NCBI GenBank assembly: GCA_013396635.1
Contig: WBMW01000425.1
Span: forward strand, 48,605 to 112,604
DNA length: 64,000 nucleotides
Origin: Penelope pileata
Lineage: Eukaryota; Chordata; Aves; Galliformes; Cracidae
Reading direction: 5' to 3'
How positions within the stretch are numbered: the stretch's first letter is position 1; every line of letters starts with the position of its first letter. The notes under the pieces are model-generated. The model ran no database searches, was not told the origin of the DNA, and saw only the letters and a list, made by a program, of their open reading frames with translations. Below, piece by piece: positions 33,678-46,640 of the stretch. A program made the translations under genes and the position numbers.

Positions 33678-35090
33678 TCACAGAATCACTGAATCAGAGA
33701 ATCGAAGAATGGCTGAGGTTGGCAGGGATCTCTGAGTCCATCTGCTCCAGCCCCTGCTCCAGCAGGGACACCCAGAGCAGGTGTCCAGGACCACATCCAG
33801 GCAGCTTTTGAATATCTCCAAGGAGGAGACTCCACAGTCACTCTGGCCAATCTGTGCCAATGTTCAGACACTCATACAGTAAAGAAGCACTTTCTTATGT
33901 TCATTGGGAACCGCTTGTGTTCCATTTTGTGCCCATTGCATCTTGTCCTGGTGCAGGGCGGCATTGAGCAGAAACTGGCTCCATCCTCTCTGCACCTCCC
34001 TTCAGGTATTTATAGACGCTGCCGAGATCCCCCTGAGCCTTCTCTTCACCATGCTGAGCAGTCTCAGCTCTCTCAACCTTTCCTTGTAGGGGAGGTGCTC
34101 CAACCCCTTCATCACTCTTTGTTGGCCTCTCTCCAGGAGCTCCACGTCTTTCTTGTGCTGAGGAGCCCAGAACTGGACCCAGTGCTGACCCCTGGGGCAC
34201 ACTACTGGTCACTGGCATCCAACCAGAGTTTGTGCCACTGATCTCCACAGTTGTTTAATTAGTTGTTAACTCACCTCTCTGTCTGCCCACAGATCATCAA
34301 TAGTTTCTCTATGAGGGTCTTATGGGGCACAGTGTTAAAGGCCTCATTCAAGTCAAGGTGGACCACATCAACTGCTCTCCCTTCATCTACCAAGCCAGTT
34401 ATTTCAGCACAGAAGGTGATCAGGTTGGTCAGCCATGACCATCTTCCTTGCTCCAGCCTTTCCCCCGACCTCTGGGACCTGGGATTCCCAAGGGCCAGGA
34501 TTGCTGGTAAAGACTGAGGCAAAGAAGGCATTCAGGTCCTCAGCCTTTTCCCTACCCAGTGTAACCAGGTCTCCCATTTATTGCAGCAATGGTCCCACAT
34601 TTTCCTTAGTGTTACTTTTGTCATTGATGTTCTTATAGAAGTCTTTCTTGTTGTCCTTGATATCTCTGGCCAGATTCATCCCCATCAGGGCTTTAGCTTT
34701 CCCCAACTTCATCCCTCAGACTATGCTCAATGTCTCTGTGTTCCTCCCAGGTTCCTGTCCTTGCTTCTACCCTCTCTATGCCTCCTTTTTGTGTTTGAGG
34801 TTGCCAGGAGCAGTGTGTTCATCCATACAGGCCTCCTGGCATTTTTTGCTTGACTTCCTATTCTTTGGGATGGATTGCTCTTGAGCTTGGAGGAGCTGAT
34901 CCTTGAATGTGAACCAGCTTTCTCGGGTCCCTCTTCCTTCCATGGCCTTATCCAGGCAGACTCTTCTAAGCAGATCCTTGAAGAGGCCAAAGTTTGCTAT
35001 CCAGACATCCAGGGCTATGAGCTTACTGTGCACTCTCCTCTCTCCCTTCAGCATCCTGAAGTCCATGGTCCCTGTTTAATGCTGTCCTGA
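33678..35090 (-). mobile_element. CR1 LINE, old, with endonuclease-RT linker retained
   Basis: Reversed tail TCACAGAATCACTGAATC at the left. Going right (upstream in the element) come the C-terminal part (VELLERGQQRVMKGLEHLPY), then the RT segment at about 34270-34430 (LTNLITFCAEITGLVDEGRA, VVHLDLNEAFNTVPHKTL), then the linker AEDLNAFFASVF on the minus strand near 34515-34550, and finally the region between endonuclease and RT at 34776-35066 (FKDQLLQAQEQSIPKNRKSS). Two internal deletions are visible, near 34185 (C-terminal part to RT) and near 34440 (RT to linker). It is the only CR1 here that keeps sequence upstream of the RT. The right end is approximate. Confidence 0.88.
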
Positions 35091-37382
35091 CCTTCAGGCT
35101 GAGGCATCTGAGACTCCAACACCATCCTCCATCAGTCCCTAGCATCCAGACAGTTTATTTCTTGTCCAGCCAGAGCTGGGCCTCCACATCTTCTCCTCCC
35201 TGGAGCTTAAGGGCTGTTTTCAGACATCTCACCTCATGCTGATTGGGACTGAGTTTTCACTTGTGTCAGTTAGTCTGGAGACCGAGCATTTCACTCTGCT
35301 CACTCAGTCACATCCTGCAGCCTGTGCCTGCTGCTCCTCAGGTTGGCTGTAGCTCTCCTTGAAGGAGACACTCAAAAGTGGACTTCACTGAGCTCCTTGC
35401 AAACCGCAATGTGCCCCTAAAAGCAGCAAGCTGTTTTTGTCCTGCAATTAAAGCTATGAAGTGCTGCTGTGGAGAATATTTCTGGGTTCTCAGGACGAGA
35501 TCAAGTTGTAGTTAAGTAGACAAGGGTAAGTCTGATTAACCAGAAGTTGCACATTGGTGTAAAGTGCTGCACTGACATCCCATTTCACAGCTTGCCCTTT
35601 TCCCACTCTGAGACAGACACTTTATTAGATCTGTCACTGTTAATGCACAGATCTGTAGGGATCAGATTGTATGCTGCACAGCTGTTTTATAGCCTATAAA
35701 ACCTGCTTAATTGGTGTTAGGTACGTAAACAATTGATCTTCAACTCTACAACGCCTGGCAAGCACCAAAGCTCAGAAACCTCCTTCAAGAGAATGTTTAA
35801 AAGACTCAAACATCCATACTCTGGAAGGCTCCCAAGTTCCCAAACCATGTTCACCTGCCAGCAGATGCAGCAGTACAGCCACGAGCCAGACTGATTTTTA
35901 TTGTCCTTCCTATCTTAGACAAAAGCTACAGGTCCCCTGCACTATGGGACTTTGGACTTACGCAGCTGCCCATGTGTAGGATGACTGTAGTTAGTCAGGG
36001 AACAGGCTGGGGACAGCGTGTCTGAGCAGCAGCAAGCATTAAAGGGCAGAGAGCTATCACCAGCCCCCAGAAGATGAGGATTGCTCAGCACCTACAGGCA
36101 AGAGCTGGCTGGTGCCTGCCTTGGGCCAGGCGAGAAGCAGCTCTGCCCTGGCCCTTGTGCAGATGACACAGCTTCTTTTGTGAGCTAGAGGTGACGGCTT
36201 GAATTCCCAGGGCCCCACCTTTCACAGAGCCTCCAGTTGCTGCTTCCAAAGTGAAGCCAAGCCTGATGAAGGGATGCATACTCCAGTTCTGAGCCCTGTG
36301 GATCCCCCATGGGGAGCTGTTGGCCTTTCCTCCCAGTGCTAGGGCAGCGTGCTAAAGAGCTGACAGCAACTGCAGAGGTCAGAAGTCTGTCTGGCACCAT
36401 GTGGACTGGAAATCTGGAGGCTGCATTCAGCCTTGTCCCTGGGACCTGCTGAAACCTGATGCTAGCACAAGGCCATAAAAAATTATAAATGTGCCCTTTT
36501 ACAACAGAGCTTCTTTGCTCAGTGCTTTACACCTCTGCTCATTGCAAAGAAACACATGCCTTTCTGGAAGGCTAAAATAAAGCTACTGGAAGACAATCAA
36601 AAGGTTGCCTCATGTATTTCTGGACTCCCTGCTACTCTGCACTTCCTGGGTGATGCATCTGTCCTTGTTGCTGCACTCTGCAGAAGTTCTCTCCAGCAAG
36701 ATGGTGAGACTTACATAGCTGAGGATAAGATGCCTCTGGGACTCCCGTCACTCCCTGGGACTCCTTCTTCATGTACCCTTTCTGCAGAGGTCGCCTGTGT
36801 TGCCTTGAACTTCATGTCTGGGCACAGCTCTGCTGCCCCTGTCCCTGGATTTTGCTATGGTTTCCTCTGCTTATCCTCACAGGTCCCTCCTAAAGCACCT
36901 GTGCTGTAATAGTAAAAATGGATGCTGTTTTTATTTCCTTCCTTAATTGTTAAACTGTTATATATCAGCAATCTCCTTATCCTTTTCTATGCATTTTTTC
37001 TGTAAATCGGTCTAAAACATTTCAGTTCAGGAAAAATGCAATGCTCCTGGCAAGAAACTTGTAAACTTACTGTTATTTTCCTGCTGAAATGCAATTACAG
37101 TGACTCATCCTGGTGCCACACTGCAGCTCACAGCCATTGTGTGTTTTTCACCCAATCTCCAGCAGTCACAATTCATTGCTCCAGTTTTCAGGCCAACCTG
37201 GCCATTAAGAAAATAAATGTAAAATAAAAACCTCCTGGTAAACAGTTGGCTGGCTGAGCACGACAGCCCCTTGGGATAACAAGAAAAGAGACAGGCATTC
37301 AGTGTTTTCCGAGGCTGTTTGTATCCAATGTGGCTGAGCTAGTGGCAGCTCCCTTCTGAACATACGCTTCTCTGAATGAAAG
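35091..37382. other. non-coding stretch, nothing recognised
   Basis: No repeat family or exon recognised. The first few hundred bases could be an unrecognisable extension of the neighbouring CR1 endonuclease region. Confidence 0.5.
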
Positions 37383-37692
37383 CTGGCCCTCCCTCAACCC
37401 TGTTCCCACCTCCTTTCTCTCCCCATCTTTATCTCATCCACATTCCCTTCTCTATCTCACATCTTCCCCTTCCCACCTCTATCCTACCCCCTTCCTCTTC
37501 ACTCTCCACCTCTACACCATGCTCTTCCCCTCCCCATCTCAATGCCACCCTAATCGACATCCCTGACCCATCTCATTCACCTGCCATCCCGACCTATTTT
37601 CACCCATTCACATTGGTGTCCCCATCTCATATCCATTCTCATCCCACTCCGTTTCTATCCCATCCCCATTTCTATCCCAACATATCCCAATC
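37383..37692. repeat. degenerate pyrimidine-rich minisatellite, CCCATCTCTATCC-like
   Basis: About 310 bp made almost wholly of loosely repeated units such as CCCATCT, CATCCC, CACCTCTA and TCTATCCCA. It is strongly C/T-biased with regularly spaced AT steps. The open frame across it (Pro/Ser/His/Thr-rich) follows from the repeat. Unit length varies, so it is better described as decayed tandem sequence than as a clean microsatellite. Confidence 0.8.
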
Positions 37693-38684
37693 CTTCGGTT
37701 TTGTATGGGAGCCTCAAACATCCACGACAGAAGGGAGAGGTTCCTTGTGGCTTTTCGCGTAGGAGCTGTTGGAGGGGTGCACCAGGAGATGGACTCACTC
37801 GTTCACTCCTGTGCACTCTGCCGCCTGTGTCTCAGCCTCAGGAAGCAAAGTCAGGCCCAGCACAGTGCATCCCTCAGAGCATTTGGCCCCAGCCTTGCTC
37901 ATGCTGTTGCTTTACTGTTCCAGAAATTGTCAGCCCATTTGTATGGGGATGTGCAACCCTGGGTTTCCCAGGGCCATTGCCCAGCTCCTGCCCACTGGAG
38001 GGATGCAAAGAGCTGCTGACTTTGGCTATGATGCTGTCAGAACAGCAGAGGGGACATGCTCCACCAGTCCAGATATCCTAACTCAAACCCAGGGCACCAA
38101 AGTCTTCCATCAACCTAACACAACGTCCAGGGAAGAGCTGACCACGTTTGTGCACCAGGTGCCAAGAGGGTTGCTTGCAGTGATAGCAGCCTCATCACCA
38201 GGTCCTGCCGCTTTCCTGAACCCATCTCATTGAGCAGGCTGTGGGGAGCTGGCAGAGGACCCAGATGGGACGTGCACGCTGCTGCATTGCTCCATTGCCC
38301 ATCCTGCAGACATGCATCCCGCAGAAGCCATGCACAAACACAAAACTTCCTGCTGCCTCTCAGTCCCTGTTTGAGCACAGGGAACTGAACCTGAGGGTTT
38401 GGAGCAGAGCAGGGCAGGAGGGGAACCCAGCTTGTGGCTCTGTCCCACTGAAGCCTGTGAGACACCAGCCTGTGCCAGCACAGCACCAAGGATTCCAACC
38501 AGCAACCCAGCCACCATGGCATTCCCTGAATATACATAACTGTCATTAGAGGGTGTCAGTGCATGGCCCTTCAGAGCAAGCCTGTCCCTTCATCTGTCCC
38601 ACTGAGTTCCTCCAGCAGCTAGCTTAACGCTGGGCAAGGGTTTTTAGGGGCTGTGTGATGCTGTGAGCACAGCACATCTACATA
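37693..38684. other. non-coding stretch, nothing recognised
   Basis: Moderately GC-rich sequence between the minisatellite and mariner copy B. Overlapping frames of 100-154 codons on both strands (for example 37769-38233 +) have no known motif. Confidence 0.5.
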
Positions 38685-39233
38685 CACTCTGCAAGCAATG
38701 CCTCCTATTTATTTCCGTGAAAACTACAGCAGATATGAAGACCACAATAACGCTGTTTGATAGAACAAATTCTCAGCTACAAAACACTACTTATCAACAC
38801 AGTCACCACCATTAGCTATGCATTTTCTCCAGCAATGAACAAGAACCTGCATGCCACGCTCATAAAAACCTGCACCAGCGAAAGTGCCCCATTGTCACTG
38901 TTGGTGCTGCTGAAACACACCACTTACCCCTCACGGTGCTCACATCCACTTTTTGGTCTCCATAAATGTTCAATAAGGATCAACAAAAGTCAATGGGCAC
39001 CATTTTTTTCTGCATGGAGAAATCCAGTTCTACCCCTTTGCTCCATACATGTTTCCATGTCAGACACCGTTTTGTCAGACTGCCCCTCTGTTGCCACTTG
39101 TCACACAGCAACAAAATGTAAGGGAATATTGGTGGGAAGGTTCAACCTCTACCGCCATTCCACCAACATCCACCTCTGACTTTGTGGGCCAACATCACAA
39201 AAATAGAAGGCATTACTTTTGGAGCAGCCCTCA
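38685..39233 (-). mobile_element. mariner DNA transposon, internally deleted (Galluhop-like), copy B
   Basis: Same family and general structure as copy A. The right terminal repeat is well kept (GGGCTGCTCCAAAAGTAATGCC read inward) and the left one is degraded (GCAAGCAATGCCTCC). TA dinucleotides bound it (38683-38684 and 39234-39235). On the minus strand the transposase C-terminus is clear at 38787-38853, LVHCWRKCIANGGDCVDK and a stop. The N-terminal FLHAEK motif lies near 39010-39030 and FSSTNSD near 38905. The catalytic middle is gone. It was not able to move by itself. Confidence 0.88.
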
Positions 39234-42200
39234 TATATTCCTGCTTAGAAGTCCAAATGCCAGAGCCAGCCTGGCTGTGCAGCCAGGCAGGACTGGAAGC
39301 AGAGCCCAGTATGACACAGGGATGCTACCAGCAGCAGCTGTGAGGGCATGCATGGAGCTGAGCTATGCCAGCAGCTCCAGCACCTCTTGCAGGGGTTTCT
39401 CAGCCTCCTCCACGGTGCACCATGCACCGGGGTGCATGGTAGAGACCTCACAGCTGGCACAGTGTAATCCCATCTATCCAGCCCAGCAGACAGCTCCCGG
39501 TTTTCCCATGGTAGTGCATGCTTGCTGAGCCCAATAAGCCCCAACTAAAAGGCTTAACCTAAGTTGTGCTCAGGTTTGGGGCTCCAGGGCTTCACCAACA
39601 GGCCTCTGCATGGGGCCAAGGGCTCACAGATCCCACAGAAGTGAAGGAGCCACAGTTTGGTTTTCTTGTGAGGATCCTTTGATATCAGAATCCCACAAGG
39701 AGATGTCTCCAGGGCCCCCAGCAAGCACAAATGTGCATTAACTCCCCCAGAAGGAGATCCCATGAACTCCAAGCCCTGCTTTCTTGGCTGGAGTGGGGAG
39801 CAAGTGGCCCTCAATCTAGCTACTAGGTTTGGGGACCCTGGGGCCACATTAGCCTGGCATGCAGCCTCACAGGGATTGCTGCCATGTAATGAAAGACACA
39901 GGCCACTATGCCAGGGATGGAGATCAGGCAGCTGGACAATGCCTCCACCATGGCAGGACTTCACCATGCTCCATGTCCTCTTGGCCATCCCTCACCACAC
40001 TTTCCACTGGTCCTTGCCCTGCCCATCCATAGGTGTCTGTGACTGAGGTTCTGTCACCTGTGCAGCCTCAGGCCAACAGAGGGAAATATTGGCCCTGCCT
40101 CCACTGTGAACCACAGCAGGATCCTCAGGGTGAACCATCACCCCAATCTCCTTTTTTCTAGGGACAGCCCTTTGGCACATAACAGAGGTCTCTACCTCTC
40201 CTGTTGGCTTCAGCTGATGGACCCTCTCCCACTGCTCAGATTCGAGGATGCAAGGGCCATCCGAGGTGGGACAAGGGGCTGTGCCACACAAGTGATAAAA
40301 GCATCCTTGCAAACAGCAGTCCAGGTACAAGACAGCCACAAAAGCCAGGCTATATGCAAGAAACCTCCCTGTCTTGTGTCAGAGGTGGGGACTGGGTGCC
40401 CTAAAGGACAGGAGTCACAAGGTCCCAGCTAGGGCAGCCATGTGCCAGGAGGACTCATGGCAGCTGCAGCCCATTCCCACCTTACTTTTCTGTAGAACAG
40501 AGACTGAGCATCCAGGCTCTGCCAGTTGGCCCAATGAGGTGCTGGCTGCTCTGCTGGGACTATGAGAGCACCTCTCAGAGCTCCAGCCAGCTCCTCTGCA
40601 CCAAAACCATCTCATCAGGCAGTGAAGGCCATCCACACATGGAGCCTTTTCTACCACTGGGATTTTCCCCAGGCTCAGCTACTGCTCACAGCACTTCCTA
40701 GAGTGATTTCAGCCCCCAGCTCCCTCCCTCCATCTCCTCTCTGTGCTAGCGCGTTTAACAGCAGGAGGATTTCCTGGGCTGCACAGCAGACTAGAAGAGT
40801 GGACTTTGAACGCAGAAGTTGTCACGTCTCACCAGCACGGACAAGGCAGAGATAATCTGGGTCCTGGGAAAGTAAGCATTAGAAATAAACACACGCAGAG
40901 CCAGTCATGAGCTTTCCTTATGCCCTCATGCTGTTGAATTGCTGCTGAGGCATCTAGGAGCAAGGTCAGTCCATGGAGAGCTGGCTGAAGAGGGCTGGCA
41001 TAGCACTTTACTAATAGACAGTGGTGCCTACGTGCTGTCCCATGTGATATTAATAGTGTGAGAATGAGATGTGCCAGTGTCAGCAGCCAGGGAAACATTT
41101 TGGCAGGGTCTGATTTCAGCAGGTCCTGTGGGCCATGGGGCAGCGCAAGCAGAAGGACTGCAGCAGATCATATGGCTGTCCTGTGAAGGCTGGTATTGCT
41201 TGAGTCAAAACCCTCTGGCTTAGTGGCGTAGGGAGCTTCTAACACGGGTCACAGGGCTCTAAAGTGACTTATGCATGCAAAGCTAAGAGGAATTGGAGAG
41301 AGGAGGTCTCGTATGGGCCATGCCCAGTTCTTGCGTGACAGGGTCCAAAACCAATCTTTTTTCCAGCTATTAACAAAGAAATGCTGAACAAAATCAAGGT
41401 CTGGATAGGACTGCTGCTGAGCCACCGCCACAGCCTGGTAACTGTTGAGTATCCCACAAATGTCTCTGCAGAACTGGGGGTCACACTGCTGTGGGCCTCC
41501 TCGGGGCATCCTAGTTTAAGGGAAGAGAGAAATACTTGTCTTATATAGTGTTGCTCGGAGCACTGTCTGCCCTCTGATGCTCTTGTCCTCCACTCGCAGC
41601 TGGTCTGCACTGAAGGGGGAAAATTTGCCTATTAACAGCAATCATCAAGACATAGTTCCCCTCCTAAAATCTCCTCTCTTCTTCCTTCCCCACCACCATG
41701 TGTTGCCCTCCAACACATCTGTCTCCCAGTGGCAGTGGCTGATCCAGGCCATCCCAAGGACCTCCTGGTCTCCTGGCCAAGTGGGAGTGGGTCACAGCCA
41801 GCCCTCTCCTCACTCCTACATGAAGCAGCAGGATCCATGCCAGCACCAGTCGTGGCCCATTTGGGGCTGCTCCGAGGCTCATTTATGGCTGCTTTGAAGT
41901 TCTTTTGCACCAGTTCAGCTGAGCAGTTCTGCTCTGTCCTAACATGCTCCAAATGCCAGGCCACTGCCCATAGGCAGCCTCTTCGCTGTGCAGCGGCTGG
42001 CATCAGGGTCCTGGTGGGAGACAAACAGCTTAGTGCCTTAGTGGGCAGAATCCCCATGGCCCTACCACATGGGCCTGCAGTACAGTGAGGGCAGGTTATC
42101 CGTCTTTGAGGCCCTCAGACTGGCACTGCTCAGGGACAATTTCCTCCACGGGGCTTGTGGTTTTGCTGCCTGTCCTCCCAGTGGCCAGCACATTCTGCAG

Positions 42201-45200
42201 AGCATCAACACCTCAGTGGGTACCCCAAATGCGACAGGCCTGCACAGGTGTCCACAGGCGAATTCCCCTTCAGATCCCAACCTGTCCGGCCAGACCCTGC
42301 TCTGGCCACCCCAGACCACTCACCCACCTCCTCTCATCGTGCTGCCCTAGGTCCCCGCGCAGCCAGCACAACTCACAGCTCTACTTCGGGCTCCTGGAAA
42401 AAACCACACAGCAACCTCGCGGCCTAAACACAGGCAAGATTTCACAGCCCACAACGGCTCTGCCAAGCTGCTGATCGATTTAGTGATGTCTTGTTCCAAA
42501 TTGGAGTTAGGCCATCCCATGAAGGATGTACTGTTGCTGGTTTATTGCTTCTGGTGTCTTGGTGTCCCACAGCTTGAAGGCCTCTGGAGCAGAGTCAGCA
42601 AAACTGAAATGTGTGCTGCCTCGGCTGCTGCACAGCACTCTCCAAGGTAAGGGGATATCTTCTCAACCCTAGCAGCTGCAGGAGCAATGGGCTGTACCAT
42701 CCACCTGGGAGAAAACAGGGTTTGCCTGCCCAGACCCCTGTGGGAGAGCACCTGGGAATGCACCAACTGGAAAACAAGGTGACCAAACCGCTTATTGAAC
42801 TCAGACTCACAGCTCTGCTGCGTGCCTTCTCCAGTACAAATGATGTCCCTTGAACAGCAACCAGCCTTCGGTTTCTTGACCACCTGTACAAATAATGGTG
42901 AGTTGAAATCCATGTTTTCAGGGGTGACCTCTGCTCAGTCCTTTCTTGCAGAAAAGAAAACTGAGCTGCAGCAGAATGATGTTGCTTTCATCAGTCAGCC
43001 TGGGAGCGCAGGGTACATTCAAGTGTCTGCGACATAGCTCAAACCTTCCTTACCCTGGCAGAGGGGGAGAAAAGTCATAGGCTGTAGTTTCACCTTCCAG
43101 TGCAGGTCCTTGAGCCTAGGGCCTTGCCAGGGGATCCACTTTCTTTGCGTTAGCAACTAGCCTGGCCCATGGTGATGTTTTATTTCCACACACCCAATTA
43201 TAACAGCATTTGCACCTTACCTTCCGGCATAAATCCTACTTGACTGGGTTGTGAGAGGGTGCAAAGCAGGTAGAGACCAAAAGACACTGAGCACAATAGG
43301 GCATGGAAACACAAGTCTTCAGAGAGATCCAGCATAGGACAGCATCTTGGAAAGGACCCAGAGCCCTAGAGCATGCGAGCACAAGAGCAGATCAGCTTCA
43401 GGAATTTCTGGCACATGGTCAGGGTGCAGTGAGCACTGTAACAGCCTCTCTGTCCATGATGCTTCCCAGGCCTTTGCAGGGGGGAAGGCAGAGAGAGGCG
43501 CTGCCAGCAATGCTCCCGCTTTGTGCCCAGACTGGGAGGTGAGGACCAGCTCACCAACCACATCCTGATGAAAGACAACTGCTTCTCTTTTGCAAGCAAG
43601 TTTTTAGAGTGCATGGCTTAGAATCACTGAGATGGAGCTGGCAACATATGAAGGGGCATTGAATCTGTCAGACAGCACCACAGCAAGGGGATGGGTGCAG
43701 GCTGGACCAGCCAGTGCCGCAGCTTCCCAGCTCATGCATGGGTTTTGCAGCCTCGGTTGCTGCTGCATCTCCACTCTCAGAACCCAGTGGCTGTGGTGTG
43801 CTATGAGGAGCACCAGCCCATCCAGCAGTGCTCAGTTGGCTCAGATCAGACACCTAGGCACAGCTCAGATAGGCATCTCTTTTTAAATCCTTGTGTCCCT
43901 GAAAGAAACTGTGGACCTGAACATTTAAACTGTAAATCTTCAGCAGGCAAGACAGAAAACTTTCCAGTTAGCACAGCTGTTGTGTGAGAAAGACCTTTGT
44001 CCTGGGCAGGTTCCAGCACACAGGCTGTAGATCTGTAAAGTGCACCGTGCATGGCAACGTTTTCACAGTGAGGTGCTTTATCGATCCTGGGTCTGCCCAC
44101 TGGGTTCACAGAGCGTTTCTGCACTGCAGCGCTGGCATATGGCAGGGGTGAAAAGGAGGGCAGGAGTGTGGGGACTGGAATCTCTCCATCTGGCATCGCT
44201 GCAGATAAAGGCATCTCTCCCTGGCCCTTTCTGCCCTGCAGACACCTCTGCCAGAACTGATTGATGCCCAGCCCTGCCTGCAGCCTGCAGCCTCACACAA
44301 CTCTCTTGCAAGCCAACGGGGTGTTTCACAAGGCTTTTGCAAGATGTTTAACCAAACAATTGTGTAGAAAGAGGCAGAAAATGCACCAAGAATGGGAGCA
44401 AACAACTGCAGCAAGTTTTCTGGGCAATGGTCTTGCACTCTGTTGTTCCCCATCTTACAACTCATCTTCTCTGTAGCGCTGTGTGGGCTCAGCTTCTGCA
44501 TTTGTCCTCTACAAGGTCAAGCCATTCCCTCTGATTTGTGTCTTATGGACAAAAGTAAACAACAAAGACAAAAGCTGTGATTATAAAGCCTCCAAATTTG
44601 CCCAGGGTGGGGAGGGCTAGCGGAGGTAAATCTTGCTCAACCAGAGTTCCCAGGCAGCAGAGTTTTCCCAGTAAGCTGGATTCATATTTCCTTTGCCATG
44701 TTCCTGAACAGTAGGCAACACAAGGGAACTGCAGAAAGCAAGAGAAAATCGTTGGTAAGATAAAGGGGCAGAGGGGGCTGTTTCGGTAGGTGCAAAAGCC
44801 TGTGTGTCCTCCAGTATCTCAGACAGTGTATTTGAGTGATCACATCAGTGCATTTCAGGAGACTTCTGCCCTCAGCTACAACTCAGCAGTGATCACATCA
44901 CATGCACATGCAAATCTGCATGCAGCTAGGGCAAGAGGTGAACACACCAGTTCTAACCATGCTACATCTGCAGGATGCTCCTGCATTGCTCAGGTAACTT
45001 CTTGTGATATGCTAACACTGCTGATAGAAACTGGGTGAACAAACTCTCTGTCTGTCCTGGGCCACCACGAAACCCAGCACCTCCCATCCCGTGGAGAGCT
45101 GGCTCATGCTCCTTATAGGAGCTCAATCCCAGTCTGATGTATGGTGTAAAATCCCAGCCTTGTTTCCAGGGTATTTGCACCTACAAATGAATACAGAATT

Positions 45201-46194
45201 TCTGTTGGAGGGGTCATAGGGGCAATAACGCCTGAACTTCATTATTTGGAGTGCATTTAAACAGGGTAATTTAAAAGCAGATTTAAATATCAAGCGTCAT
45301 CTTAACATCTTAATGAAGTCAGTGTTTTTCAAAGTTAATTTTTAACAAGAGTGTATTAATGGGCAATGGAGAAAAAGATCAAGATAAGTTTAATTTTAAC
45401 CAGTGGAACAACGTGTATAGTGCACACACTAAGGTAAGGTACCTGGTAAGGTACCCGGCTGGCAGGTGTGCCATTCACCAATACATATGAAAATAACACT
45501 GCAGGGCTGAGAGAGCTCCACAGGAAGGAGCAGGCTTGCACAGGAAGGAGCAGGCTTGCAGCTCGCTGACCCTGTGACCCCAATGCTGCCCTTCCCAACC
45601 TTCGCAGAGTTACTTGAACCCATTAGCATGGTGCAAAATTACCCAGAGGATTTTTGGGGTCAGTTAGGTTTGGTTTTTCCAATTGTGCAGAGCAATTTGC
45701 CACCAAGACATTGTGGCCAGCACCAGAGTGGCTTCACACAGGGAGCTTGGCAGGCTCCACGCAGAGGGAATAGCCGTAGGTTGTAGTTTTTCTCTTGCTC
45801 AACACACATTATGTCCCGTAGGGATCTGCATAGCTCCTTCCCGGCTGAGCCTCGCTAGAAGTCTGGCACTGGAGTGGCCCAATCAGCTCCAGTGCTCGCT
45901 GCAAAGGAATTCACCTCCCAGCACACGGCAGCACGCGTCTCTGCCGCCAGGTCCTGGGGTAGCACCGCAGCCCTGCAGGAGGCACCGGGCACAGCTCCGG
46001 GCCGCACTGCTGGGCCCTTGCACGGTCACAGCCCTCGGTTACGCTCATGTGACGATGCAGCGCTGACTGCGTCCCTGATCTCTTCTGTCCCTGACCCAAT
46101 TTACTTAACATTGCCTTCCCTACGGCTGCACTGGACACTCCCACGCAGTTTTCTGTCATCAGCATAAGGCTGCGACGAGCTGCACAGACCTCAA
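39234..46194. other. non-coding stretch, nothing recognised
   Basis: Nearly 7 kb without a recognisable exon or transposon. Many overlapping frames on both strands reflect moderate GC content. The only clear repeat is a 20-bp tandem duplication at 45519-45558. Confidence 0.5.
45519..45558. repeat. 20-bp perfect tandem duplication
   Basis: Two identical head-to-tail copies of a unit containing CACAGGAAGGAGCAGGC. Probably replication slippage. Confidence 0.9.
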
Positions 46195-46640
46195 GGGTCA
46201 GCGCGGACCCGCACACCCCACCGAGAGAGATCGGGGGCACGGGCAGGGCCGAGCCCACCCCGCCTCCGCCTCCCCTCCCGGCCACGCCCCCTGGGGGCGG
46301 CTCTCGCGGCGTCGCCCTGCCGCGGCGCCGCTCCCTGCTCCGCGGTCTGAGGACGTTGGGTTCGGCTCGCGCTCCGTGCGTCACTGCTTGCCGCGGGGAG
46401 CGCAGCAGGTGCCGGCGACAGAGGTGCGGCTGGGAATGGAGCGGGGGGGGTCCCGGCTCCCGAGGAGTGAGGAGATCCCGGTGGCGCGAGGGTCTGTGGT
46501 GCGGCAGGGCCGCGGCGCTGCCGCTGGCCTGGGGCGGNCGGCCACGCGCCGCCCCGCTCTGTGGCCTGGGACGTACCGGGACGGGCTTCGGGGCGTGGGG
46601 TGCTCCGTTCCGGGAATGGGAACGTCATCGGTGTCGGTTC
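46195..46640 (+). promoter_or_regulatory. CYSTM1: CpG island, probable CYSTM1 promoter and first exon
   Basis: A sharp rise in GC and CpG density, unlike anything else in the window except the short filler at 437-527. GC-box-like motifs occur at 46282-46290 (CCACGCCCC) and 46293-46300 (GGGGGCGG), and a CRE-like GTGCGTCA at about 46377-46384. Candidate + strand splice donors (AG/GT) follow at 46408/46409 and 46423/46424. It lies about 9.7 kb upstream of the CYSTM1 coding exon on the same strand, and that exon has a splice acceptor before its start codon, so an untranslated first exon is needed upstream. The assignment is inference. A single N at 46538 marks incomplete sequence. Confidence 0.55.
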
